Assembly: GCA_936432065.2 (NCBI GenBank)
Contig: OW386285.2
Coordinates: 172,093,984 to 172,157,983 of the forward strand
Length of the DNA: 64,000 nucleotides
Source of the DNA: Rutpela maculata
Taxonomy: Eukaryota > Arthropoda > Insecta > Coleoptera > Cerambycidae
Direction of reading: 5' to 3'
The position numbers and the translations under genes are program-made. This document shows positions 45,048 to 56,100 of this stretch, in pieces (the first letter of the stretch is position 1; the number at the start of each line of letters is the position of its first letter). The notes beneath the pieces were generated by a model. That model saw nothing but the letters and a program-made list of their open reading frames with translations. It was not told the DNA's origin and made no database searches.

Positions 45048-45466
45048 ATGCAGAAGAAGAACATGTAGAGCATTGCGAATACAACCCTCAACGGACAACC
45101 CTCCTTCACCTCCTTCAGAGCGAAGCAGAGTTTTTACCAAATTCCCTAGATTGATCCCTCCAAGAAAGCGACCCGGTATTAAACCTCAAGAAGAAGAGGA
45201 TATCGAGTTAACATAGACTTTCATATGTGGAGTTTTACCCTTGTCTATTAATTTAGACCATTGTATTTTATTCTTATCACATTTATGTAATGTACTACTC
45301 GCTTATTATTATTATCATTTACCAATTTTAACTTTTATGTATTTTATTATTTTGCTTTGTATTCATTCAACATTGTTTCAATTTATTTTGCATTATATTC
45401 ATTTAACGTTTCTAACAATTTTCAAAAGTTGCTGCATAACATCAACTTTTTTATTAAGGGGGAAGT
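45048..45466 (+). other. 3' untranslated end and polypurine tract of element C
   Basis: About 400 bases after env, with no gene, ending with AAGGGGGAAGT (45456-45466) directly before the 3' LTR, the primer for plus-strand synthesis. Confidence 0.8.
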
Positions 45467-45828
45467 TGTTATATAAAATTATACGCTTATTACCAAGACT
45501 TAGCCATAACAAACCTTCACAGGTATATCATATTACATGATAACGACTTCTCTTATTAATCACTTATCTTAGAGATATTATGTTTCACCTTTGTTTCTCA
45601 CATTTTATGATGACTGTCGAATTGCATTTCCTTTGTTCTATATTTTGCTTACTCAGGTTCTGAATGTTATAAATACGACTAGACATGCTTTGTAAAGGCA
45701 GTTATTAAACTCACTTAGAATGAAACACTTCTAATTATTATTATATTCCTTCTCCAAGAGCCAACGTTGGCTCCATTCAAGTAAATAAAAGTTTTTAAAA
45801 AGTCATTCATGTGAACCGTGATCTAACA
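45467..45828 (+). repeat. 3' LTR of element C
   Basis: 362 bp; two differences from the 5' LTR seen by eye (acatgataacg for acataataacg, aatcactt for aatcgctt). AATAAA at 45784-45789. Confidence 0.93.
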
Positions 45829-45954
45829 TATATGCTACATCATAAAGAGATAAAATTAGTTACGTATGCTTTACATAGCAAGTGGTTGAATATACATATA
45901 CGCTACGTCATTTGTTCCATACCGTGAGGTCACAGTGTTACCTCTTCACTATGT

Positions 45955-46662
45955 AAAAAACCGCTGCCCAAGGAATCACTACTTCCACATCCAGATTCTC
46001 TATCCAAGTCACTCACAACGAAAAAACTTTGTATGTGAAAATAATTGTTTACGGAACTTTAATAATATAATATTTGAAATCCTCTACCCCAAAAACCCAT
46101 AAAACGATACCCCACATCGGTAGAGGGGGTGGGGGGTAGTGATAGGGGGGTGATAGTGGGGGGTGGATGAAGTAAAAAAATATTTTGAGGTTTCTGGTTC
46201 CTGTACAAACACTAAATCACATTTTTTTTCATCCCCTTTAATAAGGGGGTGGGGGTGGTAATGGGGGTGCCTAATGCCAAAAATTTTTTTTGAGACCTTA
46301 GCTTCTCTTCTATATACTAAATACCAATTTTGTGGACTCTTACCTGCTTGATTGACCTATTTACCCCAAATTTACCCCAATTTACCCCCAACCCTTTGAC
46401 GGAACTAGATGAAAATATAATCTAGTTCTAGATCTCGTTAAAGTACATATGTGTACCAAATTTCAAGTCAATATCTTAAACGGTTCCAGAGTAAACGTGC
46501 GCACAAAAAAAAGTTACAGACAGACCGACAGACAGACAGAAAATTTTTTTTCGCTGAAACTTAAAATCTCGACGTTTCATGACATTTTAAGCCTATTTGG
46601 ACAATAAAAATTTTTAAAAATTTTTTTGTCGTTACTATACTTCCACTGGACGTGGAAGTAAA
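45955..46662 (+). mobile_element. Family 1 repeat, full-length reference copy
   Basis: Left end AAACCGCTGCCCAAGGAATC then ACTACTTCCACATCCAG; body with ggatgaagtaaaaaa, 'aaataccaattttgtggact' and tttacccca runs; the acagacagaccgacagacag tract; right end hairpin ACTTCCAC tggac GTGGAAGT. About 708 bp, no gene. Confidence 0.85.
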
Positions 46663-46799
46663 TCATATGCACATGTTGCTGACATTTCGCAGAGTATGCA
46701 CATATGATTATGCGTCACATTTTACATACCACGTTACTTCTGCGAAACTTAGTTTACGTAGCATTTACGTATATGCTATATATTTATGTTTGCTGGGAT

Positions 46800-47204
46800 G
46801 TTACTAGCTGGCCTCCTTTTCCTCTCAACTGACGTTTAAGGCACTCTACCTCTCCTTCGACCTCACTCATTTTTTCTTTGATTTGACTAACTTCTGTCTC
46901 GACCACACCTACTTTGTCTTCGACCTTGTTTATCTTTTTCTTCTTGACGTCTTTTTTCTTCATCCTCTTTTTCTTTCTGACGTCGCTTTTCTTCCTCTTG
47001 ACGTCTTTTCTCCTGTTCTACTTTGCCTTCCTGGCGTCTTCTTTCTTGTTCTTCTTTTTCTTCCTGACGTCGCTTTTCTTGTTCGTCTTTTTCTTCTTGA
47101 CGCCGTTTCTCCTCCTGGCGCTGCTGTGCTATCATCCTTGTAAATTCCGCAAGTAGGTCCTTCATTTGTTTCCCCGTAGCCATGCTTCTTGTTGTAATGG
47201 GCAT
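46800..47204 (-). pseudogene. Element B gag, N-terminal part
   Basis: From ATG at 47204 (MPITTRSMATGKQMKDL) a charged RRQEEKE-type coiled-coil region as in element A, with a frameshift by about 46930. It is separated from its C-terminal part at 33358 by the 13.4-kb element. Confidence 0.88.
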
Positions 47205-47762
47205 AAATTATGTTACAATAAAATAAATTTAACTGTCACGTCAATATCGGTAATGGAACTTTCCAGAAAAATCTCGAACCAGCACGAAAAAGTCTTATCC
47301 AGAGTCTTTTGTCACTATCCAGTCCAGAGAATTTAATAATCTCCAATCTGTCCAAATAGAAAAGTTCTAGTAATTTTCACGCACTAACACAAATGAGTTT
47401 TTTTTCAGTGTCTCTATCACTTCTCAGTTCAAAGGATTTAATTATCACACTAATGTCCTAATAAAATGTTCTACAATGTCTCAAAAATGCACTTAACATT
47501 ATTTTCCTGTTCGAAAATAACCCTCGAACAATGTCCAGTAAAATAGTCCTCTGTGTTAGCACTAAACCCTCGAGAATACTTCTCGAACACTCCAGCACAA
47601 CTTCAGAGCTCCTCTTGTCATAAAATTCCGCTTTCTGACACCAATTTGTAACATGTTTCCACCCCTAGGAAACCACCCTTGTAAATTCCGTGGGTTCCAA
47701 AAATTATAACAAGAGGTAACCACTAACACACTTTATTAAATAATTTACTGGATACCTCACAA
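47205..47762 (-). repeat. Element B leader and truncated 5' LTR
   Basis: Leader 47205-47646 with tRNA-Leu type primer site TGGTGTCAGAAAGCGG next to the LTR. The LTR (47647-47762) keeps only its 116 bases nearest the leader, then stops after ctcacaa where transposon sequence begins. Confidence 0.8.
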
Positions 47763-50448
47763 CCCTACTGAAAATGTTTATAGACCAGGCAAATCTCAGT
47801 GTAAAATGGGTTTGGCGTGAACTATTTGAGGACAGTTATTTGTTTATCGCAATGGATAGCTCTATTAATGCAGGATAAGTACAAAAAGTCGCAAAAAATC
47901 CCGACGTGAGCTAAAGCCGCCATTTAGAAAAAATGACCGCCAGAGACATTTTCTTTAAAATCATATATCTTAGTAACCGTTGCTACGATTTTAGATTTCT
48001 TTTTTTTTGTTCCTTTCCTCACTTCACATTTTACTAAAAGTATGATTACATATTTTACGACAAATTAAACGATAAACTTAGGAAATTAAAAAATAATTTA
48101 AATATTACCGAAATTTAAACTTTTGTAAACTGGAGACGTTTGTACTGAAATTTCTAGTAAATTTTTGAAAAAATAATTTTAATAAAAGTTCTAGAGCACA
48201 CAATTAGCTTTCATTTGTTTTTTGACCGATGTTACTAACTCAAATATTAACGGAGTAATAGTTATTTATATATAAAATTGTAATCAGTTTTAATAATGTA
48301 CATTAAGGTATAAAGGGTGTACAGTCAGTGTTCTCTCGGAAGATTGTGCAAAACGGCTAACTTTATAAAAAAACTTTCTTAACAAAACTTTCAATGTTTC
48401 GTCTCTACTACAACTTAAAATTATTTTCAATTATACAAGGTGTCACAAAAACGAGTCACACAAGAAAGTATAATTTTTTAAATAGAACAGCCTGTATCTC
48501 CTTAACGCCAGTTAAGCCTTCAAGGGCCCTGTGTTACACCCTAAAATATTTTGCCAAGTTATTTTTTTTTGTTTTTTTTTTTGGGCAGTTTACAAACATT
48601 TTTAGCTGGCATATCTCCGCGATTTATTAATAGTTATTTCTAAAAATGTGGGATGTTGTTTGATAATGATGTATTTACTAAAAAACATTTTTGAAATAAA
48701 TATTTAGTATATCGGGTGTCCAAAACATTTGCGTACATTTCTTGATATTTAATTATTATTTTTCTTATTTTTTTAAAATGGAATGCCTAGGTATACTTTT
48801 TTACATGAATGAATAAAACATACAATTCCTCACATTTTAGTATCTCTTTATTTCTATTTCAAACGTTTTTTGAGATATGATTATATTAAATAATTTTTGC
48901 GTAAATTAAGGTGTTCTTTATTTTATCATTAAAATCTATATTTTGCTTTACATTTTTTTTCCATTTTTTTAAATGGAATGCCTATAATTTTAAATGGATG
49001 AGTAACGCTTACAATTTCTCACATTTTGATATCGTACACTTCCTTTTATGAACGGTTCTTGAGCAATAATTTTTTCTTCACGATATTGAAACTAACCTAA
49101 CAACTGCTCAAAATGTCCACCATTTTGATTCAGGTAACACTGAGGTCTCTTGATAAATGAGCGCCTTACACAGTGTAACATATCAACATTTATACGATTG
49201 AAATACCGACGAATCCTTTTCATCATATCTTCTCGAGTCGTTGATTCTACTTCATAAACGTCTGACACAAATCCCCAAAGAAAAAAACCCACTGGAGTCA
49301 GGTCGGGTGACTTAGGCGGCCATGTAATGAGACCTAACATAATTTAATAAAATAATAAATTAGATATTATTTAACAGTTTATTAAAATATTGGACCTCCT
49401 CTTCCTATCCACCTTTCAGGAAACTGATTACTAATGGCCTGACGAACATTTCTACTAAAATATGGTGGTGCACCCTCAAGTTGTAACCACATATTATTTG
49501 TAATGTAATCAGGAATATGCTCCGATTATTTGTGGAAACGTATTTTGCGTAAAATCTAAGAAGACTGCTCCATTCACATTTCCCTCAAAAAAGCGAGGAT
49601 GAATAACATAATCATGTACAATTCCTCCCCTTACATTTAAACTCTGGTTCTGATTTTTCTGTGCAACATGAGGGTTTTCTCTGACATAATAATGGAAATT
49701 GTGCCTATTTACAAATCCGTTGCGATGAAACGTTGATTTATCCGTGAACAATACAAATTTGAAAAATTCTTCATTTTCTCCAATTTGGTTTTGAGCCCAC
49801 GGCAAAAATTTAATCTACGATTTAAATCCACATCCCAAAGTTCTTGATGCACCTGAGCTCGATAGGGGTGAAACTTATTTTTACGAAGACATAGGGAAAC
49901 ACTTCACTGACCTCTAAATCCCTACTTAACTCCCGAACACTTGCCGTGGATTTTTGATTACCGCTAAAGTTATAGCCAGCTCATTTTCTTCATTACAATA
50001 CATTTCGTCGTTTCGCCTTCTTTTCATATGCAAAATTTCCAGTACGTTGAAAACGTTCTTTCAAATTTTCTAGAGACCTCACATCAGAACATCTTCTTAG
50101 GGATATTTTTGACCATACACTCTTGATGCCAATAAACAATTTCCATCACATTCACCAATAGATAGGTATTAAATCTTGTTGACAATAATTATAATTCGTA
50201 TTTTTAAATATTAACAATATTAATTCAACTTAATCACGATAATCTTAAACACATTAAAGAAATGTCACAGAGTGAAAAACAAACGCAAAACAAAAGACCA
50301 AAGCCATACTAGATTTTAATGCTAAAGTAAAAAGCACCTCAATTTACGCAAAACTTATTTGAAACAATCATATATCAAAAACGGTTTGAGATAAAAATTA
50401 AATGTATAATATTAGAATGTGGGGAATTTTATGCTTTATTCATCCATG
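47763..50448 (-). mobile_element. Mariner-type transposon X, partial copy in the left arm
   Basis: Begins CCCTACTGAAAATGTTTATA at 47763; 47763-49080 is the long terminal repeat region, 49092 onward the transposase on the minus strand, cut at 50448. Confidence 0.7.
49092..50180 (-). pseudogene. Mariner/IS630-type transposase, left-arm copy
   Basis: Fragments in order on the minus strand: a degenerate N-terminal half (50180-49810), the catalytic segment FVLFTDKSTFHRNGFV with the first Asp (49805-49509 frame), a middle with LEGAPPYFSRNVRQ where family members have QDGAPPH-type sequence, and the end WPPKSPDLTPVGFFLWGF (49340-49092), with Gly where the third acidic residue normally sits. Several frameshifts and at least one lost catalytic residue: inactive. 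Confidence 0.85.
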
Positions 50449-50456
50449 GATTATTT

Positions 50457-50750
50457 AATGTTTTTATTATGAAAAACATTAAAGGATCCGGCAATTTATC
50501 TCTAAATAACAGAAATATTTCTCATTCTTGACTGTTTGTCTATTTTCCTGAATAACGTTAGGTAAATGCACTGTTTAATAATTAAACTAATTAAAGTAGT
50601 ATATTATTTACTATTACTATTTATTGTGTTTAATTAAATGAATTAAAATTTGATACTAAACAAAAACAAAATAAATAGCTTACTAACACGTTGAAAAATC
50701 AATGGTGCAAAAGATCATATGTGCTTGCACCAATTATTTTGGAGGTGTTT
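50457..50750 (+). repeat. Module M, left copy
   Basis: About 290 bases starting aatgtttttattatg and ending ccaattattttggaggtg. The same block is inverted at 56432-56728. It starts with a short palindrome (AATGTTTTT...AAAAACATT). Confidence 0.8.
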
Positions 50751-51428
50751 TCACAAACATTTAAACCCACAACGGCCTTATGCGAAATGAAAAGTGCTGA
50801 CAAAAGCAGCAATAGAATTCTATGATATTAAAAAGTAAAATTGCCTGCAATCAGATTTCTAGGTCTTATATTATGGTTTTCGATGTATTTTTAGGTGTAT
50901 TTTTAGGTAGATGGTCGCCGGCGCGGGCTCGATTTGAAGTTGACTAGAGGGTGACGCTATGCGCACAGTAGGTCGAAAGCTGGTACTCGTACCGAGCGTA
51001 TCTTATATTTCATAGTATCATGGATACAATTGCATAAAAAGCAGAAAATTATTTGCACTATTTAACCGCATACGATAAGTTTCACATATACCACCTTGTA
51101 AAAAAAGCTTTGGAATGAAGATTTTTTAAATTGTTTGTTTACTGATAAAACAAAGTTTGAATATAAGAGACAATTTTTGTATTCAACCGTATAAAAAGGC
51201 CCAACCATATACGTCCTTGTAAGAAACTCATCAAAATAACCTCATACAACCCAATACAGTGGCTATTCATATAAAACCCGATTAAAATAAATACGTAAAA
51301 TCCGGTAAAACTGTATTAAACCTGGTAGAAATTTTATAATTTTACAGCGCTTGCGATAGAATCCTATAAATACCTGATTTAAAGTGTATCAAGTTTAATC
51401 AGGTTCTATTAATAGTGCAGAAAAATCC
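50751..51428. other. Gene-free palindrome spacer
   Basis: No gene or element recognised; unique within the window. A more GC-rich patch lies at 50905-50995. Confidence 0.5.
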
Positions 51429-52559
51429 AGTTTTGAGTATGAACTATCTGGGGACAGCTATTTCTTTATCGAAATGGATAGCTCTATTCATGTAGAATGA
51501 GAATATAAAAGTCCCAAAAAATCCCAATGTGAGCTAAAGCCACCATTTAGAAAAAATGGCCGCCAGAACCGTTTCTTTTAAAAGGACATATCTCAGTAAC
51601 CGTTGCTCCGATTTTAGATTTCTTTCTCTTTTTTGTTCTCTTCCCCTTTTTATGTACAATCGAAAGTGTTATTACATCTTTGGGCATAAAATCGAAGATA
51701 ACTGAAGAAAATAAGACTTGATTTCTTGGAAATATACAAGGTATCCAGTTAGTGCTTCCTAGGAGGATTGTGCAAAAACGGGTAACTTTAAAAAAAAACT
51801 TTTTTAACAAAACTTTCAATGTTTCATCTCTACTACAACGTGAAATTATTTTCAATTATACAAGGCGTCACAAAAAGGAGTTACATAAGAATGTATAATT
51901 TTTTTAACGGAATACCCTCTAATTTTTTGGCGCCAGTTAAGCCTTACAAGGTCCTAAAGTATACCCTAAAATTTTTTGTCAGTCGTATGCAGCGTTGTCA
52001 AGTTATAATTTTTTCATGTTTCTTTGGGAAATTACAAACATTTTTTTGACTACCATATTATTATCTCCGTGATTTATTAATTGTTTTTTCTAAAAATGTC
52101 GGGTGTTATTCGATAATGATGCATTTACTGAAAAACATTTTTGAAATAAATTATTATTATACCGGGTGTCCAAAATATTTGTTTACATTTCTTGTTATTT
52201 AATTATTATTTTTCTCAAATTTTTCAAATGGAATGCCTATATTTTTTACATGGATGAATAAAGCATAAAATTTCCCACATTCTAATATTATACATTTAAT
52301 TTTTATCTCAAACCGTTTTTGATATATGATTGTTTCAAATAAGTTTTGCGTAAATTGAGGTGCTTTTTACTTTAGCATTAAAATCTAGTATGGCTTTGGT
52401 CTTTTGTTTTGCGTTTGTTTTTCACTCTGTGACATTTCTTTAATGTGTTTAAGATTATCGTGATTAAGTTGAATTAATATTGTTAATATTTAAAAATACG
52501 AATTATAATTATTGTCAATAAGATTTAATACCTATCTATGGTGTATCTATTGGTGAATG

Positions 52560-54220
52560 TGATGGAAATTGTTTATTGGCATCAAGAGTGTATGGTCAAA
52601 AATATCCCTAAGAAGATGTTCTGATGTGAGGTCTCTAGAAAATTTGAAAGAACGTTTTCAACGTACTGGAAATTTTGCATATGAAAAGAAGGCGAAACGA
52701 CGAAATGTATTGTAATGAAGAAAATGAGCTGGCTATAACTTTAGCGGTAATCAAAAATCCACGGCAAGTGTTCGGGAGTTAAGTAGGGATTTAGAGGTCA
52801 GTGAAGTGTTTCCCTATGTCTTCGTAAAAATAAGTTTCACCCCTATCGAGCTCAGGTGCATCAAGAACTTTGGGATGTGGATTTAAATCGTAGATTAAAT
52901 TTTTGCCGTGGGCTCAAAACCAAATTGGAGAAAATGAAGAATTTTTCAAATTTGTATTGTTCACGGATAAATCAACGTTTCATCGCAACGGATTTGTAAA
53001 TAGGCACAATTTCCATTATTATGTCAGAGAAAACCCTCATGTTGCACAGAAAAATCAGAACCAGAGTTTAAATGTAAGGGGAGGAATTGTACATGATTAT
53101 GTTATTCATCCTCGCTTTTTTGAGGGAAATGTGAATGGAGCAGTCTTCTTAGATTTTACGCAAAATACGTTTCCACAAATAATCGGAGCATATTCCTGAT
53201 TACATTACAAATAATATGTGGTTACAACTTGAGGGTGCACCACCATATTTTAGTAGAAATGTTCGTCAGGCCATTAGTAATCAGTTTCCTGAAAGGTGGA
53301 TAGGAAGTGTAATGAAGCATTCTTTAAATTCCTGCTCCATTACTAAGATTCCGGATTTATACACGACACCAATGTGCACACGGCCCGCAAATCTACCAGC
53401 TCCCGTCTAGAGGCGCGGATTTGCACACGACACTAAACTATACGCAGTACTACGTCACCAGTAAGCGAGGATTCTCGGATATAAAACCCCGGCCGCAAAT
53501 CAACATAATTCAGAGTGGATAATTCTGCCAATCTGTCTACAGCGTGCTGAGCTGGACATATTGCAGTTTTGTGCATCTCCCGACGCAAACACGACGGAGC
53601 GAATGCAATCTGACCCTGGGTATCCTACAGCGTGTTGAACTGGGACCCCTCGAGTCATTAGTCATTCCCCGGCGCCGTTTCGCCGCCAAAGCCATAGACG
53701 TCGCATCGCAACCGTTACACTCTCTCTCTCTCTCTCAGATAATAGAAAAATGTTGTCCTAAGAACCGTAAAAGATACGGACATATAACCTGTACCTGTAT
53801 GTTATGTAACACTGCCTGTTTCAAGAAGTAAATAAATTGTTTATATTTTTATTGGGCTGTCTTATTAACTAATCTGGACCCTGATTAATCTCCGAACCAG
53901 CTACCCGATAAGAAACCGTTACAGAAGAGGAGGTCCAATATTTTAATAAACTGTTGAATAATATCTAATTTATTATTTTATTAAATTATGTTAGGTCTCA
54001 TTACATGGCCGCCTAAGTCACCCGACCTGATTCCAGTGGGTTTTTTTCTTTGGGGATTTGTGTCAGACGTTTATGAGAGAAGATATCATAGAAAGGATTC
54101 GTCGGTATTTCAATCGTATAAATGTTGATATGTTACACTGTGTAAGGCGCTCATTTATCAAGAGACCTCAGTGTTACCTGAATCAAAATGGTGGACATTT
54201 TGAGCAGTTGTTAGGTTAGT
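52560..54220 (+). pseudogene. Mariner/IS630-type transposase, right-arm copy
   Basis: Plus-strand counterpart of 49092-50180: HPYRAQVHQELWDVDLNRR (about 52840-52897), a frameshift, then FVLFTDKSTFHRNG (52903-53199 frame), LEGAPPYFSRNVRQ, the solo LTR insertion after ERWIG, and WPPKSPDLIPVGFFLWGF near 54008. Same Gly in place of the third acidic residue as in the left arm, so the loss pre-dates the duplication. Confidence 0.85.
53308..53923 (+). mobile_element. 616-bp solo LTR
   Basis: TGTAATGAAGCATTC ... GAAACCGTTACA with a GAAG duplication at 53304-53307 and 53924-53927. The left palindrome arm shows the empty site ggataggaagaggagg. It contains a TATAAAA box (53480-53486), a (TC)n tract and AATAAA at about 53830, which sets its orientation as plus. 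More GC-rich than its surroundings. Parent element not present here; short frames inside are not genes. Confidence 0.88.
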
Positions 54221-55537
54221 TTCAATATCATGAAAAAAAAATTATTGCTCAAGAACCGTTCATAAAAGGAAGTGTACGATATCAAAATGTGAGAAATTGT
54301 AAGCGTTACTCATCCATTTAAAATTATAGGCATTCCATTTAAAAAAATGGAAAAAAATGTAAAACAAAATATAGATTTTAATGCTAAAATAAAGAACACC
54401 TTAATTTACGCAAAAATTATTTAATATTATCATATCTCAAAAAACGTTTGAAATAGAAATAAAGAGATACTAAAATGTGAGGAATTGTATGTTTTATTCA
54501 TTCATGTAAAAAAGTATACCTATAGGCTTAAAAAAATGAGAAAAATAATAATTAAATATCAAGAAATGTACGCAAATGTTTTGGACACCCGATATACTAA
54601 ATATTTATTTCAAAAATGTTTTTTAGTAAATACATCATTATCAAACAACATCCCACATTTTTAGAAATAACTATTAATACATCGCGGAGATATGCCAGCT
54701 AAAAATGTTTGTACTGCCCAAAAAAAAACAGAAAAAAATAACTTGGCAAAATATTTTAGGGTGTAACACAGGGCCCTTGAAGGCTTAACTGGCGTTAAGG
54801 AGATACAGGCTGTTCTATTTAAAAAAATTATACTTTCTTGTGTGACTCGTTTTTGTGACACCTTGTATAATTGAAAATAATTTTAAGTTGTAGTAGAGAC
54901 GAAACATTGAAAGTTTTGTTAAGAAAGTTTTTTTATAAAGTTAGCCGTTTTGCACAATCTTCCGAGAGAACACTAACTGTACACCCTTTATACCTTAATG
55001 TACATTATTAAAACTGATTACAATTTTATATATAAATAACTATTACTCCGTTAATATTTGAGTTAGTAACATCGGTCAAAAAACAAATGAAAGCTAATTG
55101 TGTGCTCTAGAACTTTTATTAAAATTATTTTTTCAAAAATTTACTAGAAATTTCAGTACAAACGTCTCCAGTTTACAAAAGTTTAAATTTCGGTAATATT
55201 TAAATTATTTTTTAATTTCCTAAGTTTATCGTTTAATTTATCGTAAAATATGTAATCATACTTTTAGTAAAATGTGAAGTGAGGAAAGGAACAAAAAAAA
55301 GAAATCTAAAATCGGAGCAACGGTTACTAAGATATATGATTTTAAAGAAAATGTCTCTGGCGGTCATTTTTTCTAAATGGCGGCTTTAGCTCACGTCGGG
55401 ATTTTTTGCGACTTTTTGTACTTATCCTGCATTAATAGAGCTATCCATTGCGATAAACAAATAACTGTCCCCAAATAGTTCACGCCAAACCCATTTTACA
55501 CTGAGATTTGCCTGGTCTATAAACATTTTCAGTAGGG

Positions 55538-56100
55538 TTATGAGGTATCCAGTAAATTATTTAATAAAGTGTCTTAGTGGTTATCTCTTGTTATAATTTT
55601 TGGAACCCACGGAATTTACAAGGGTGGTTTCCTAGGGGTGGAAACACGTTACAAATTGGTGTCTGAAAGCGGAATTTTATGACAAGAGGAGCTCTGAAGT
55701 TGTGCTGGAGAGTTCGAGAAGTATTCTCGAGGGTTTAGTGCTAACACAGAGGACTAATTTACTGGACATTGTTCGAGGGTTATTTTCGAACAGGAAAATA
55801 ATGTTAAGTGCATTTTTGAGATATTGTAGAACATTTTATTAGGACATTAGTGTGATAATTAAATCCTTTGAACTGAGAAGTGATAGAGACGCTGAAAAAA
55901 AACTCATTTGTGTTAGTGCGTGAAAATTACTAGAACTTTTCTATTTGGACATTAGTGGAGATTATAAAATTCTCTGGACTGGATAGTGACAAAAGACTCT
56001 GGATAAGACTTTTTCGTGCTGGTTCGAGATTTTTCTGGAAAGTTCCATTACCGATATTGACGTGACAGTTAAATTTATTTTATTGTAACATAATTTATAC
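55538..56100 (+). repeat. Truncated LTR and leader of a B-type element, right arm
   Basis: LTR remnant 55538-55653 and leader 55654-56100 with primer site TGGTGTCTGAAAGCGG at 55658. Mirror of 47205-47762. Confidence 0.82.

Larger units (their letters stand above)
37264..45828 (+). mobile_element. Errantivirus-like LTR element C (gag-pol-env), 8565 bp
   Basis: Ty3/gypsy group element of the 17.6/297 type: 362-bp LTRs differing at two positions seen by eye, tRNA-Ser primer site, gag, protease, RT-RNase H-integrase in one long frame, and env. Target duplication TATA at 37260-37263 and 45829-45832, the target choice known for that group. It is recent but this copy is broken: two in-frame stops in gag, one frameshift between protease and RT and one in env. 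Confidence 0.93.
33361..46797. mobile_element. 13.4-kb composite TIR element, CCCAG termini
   Basis: Left end CCCAGTAAACATTAATGTAA and complement of right end CCCAGCAAACATAAATATAT; subterminal catagcatatacgtaaa is also shared in inverted orientation. AT duplication at 33359-33360 and 46798-46799; element A shows the uninterrupted gag codons gatgatgttact. Without the nested LTR element C, a family 1 copy and a 724-bp MITE, about 3.4 kb is its own sequence, with no transposase recognised. Confidence 0.85.
29278..47762 (-). mobile_element. Ty3/gypsy element B, old and split by nested insertions
   Basis: Relative of element A. In minus-strand order: partial 5' LTR (47762-47647), leader, gag N-terminus, [13.4-kb TIR element], rest of gag, [1.57-kb TIR element], protease, integrase pieces and the 3' LTR (29671-29278). 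RT, RNase H and the integrase core are deleted. Both insertion sites are reconstructed exactly by comparison with element A, each leaving a 2-bp AT duplication. Confidence 0.85.
46876..50448 (+). repeat. Left arm of a 3.6-kb imperfect palindrome
   Basis: Reverse complement of 52249-56428 with only scattered differences. It holds part of element B (gag start, leader, LTR end) joined at 47762/47763 to one end and the transposase half of a mariner-type transposon. The right arm repeats the same join. Confidence 0.88.
51430..55537 (+). mobile_element. Mariner-type transposon X, near-complete copy
   Basis: Left terminal region about 51430-52340 resembles 47790-48700 in direct orientation at roughly 80-85 percent (ggatagctctatt, gagctaaagcc.ccatttag, aaggcgtcacaaaaa). 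The right terminal region 54240-55537 is its inverse. Transposase remnants lie between on the plus strand. With the solo LTR removed it is about 3.5 kb with ~1-kb terminal inverted repeats. Confidence 0.7.

Noticed and set aside
33361..46797. A Polinton/Maverick, given length and TIRs
   Set aside because: Duplication is 2 bp, termini are CCCAG, and most of the length is a nested LTR element; no DNA polymerase B or viral-type genes.
46887..47204. Charged repeat protein that might be a host coiled-coil gene, plus overlapping hydrophobic plus-strand frames
   Set aside because: It is the N-terminus of the B-type gag; the Leu/Phe/Ser-rich frames on the other strand are its antisense.
53216..53831. 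Frames in 53216-53410 and 53544-53831 as one gene
   Set aside because: The first is transposase running into the solo LTR; the second lies inside the LTR.
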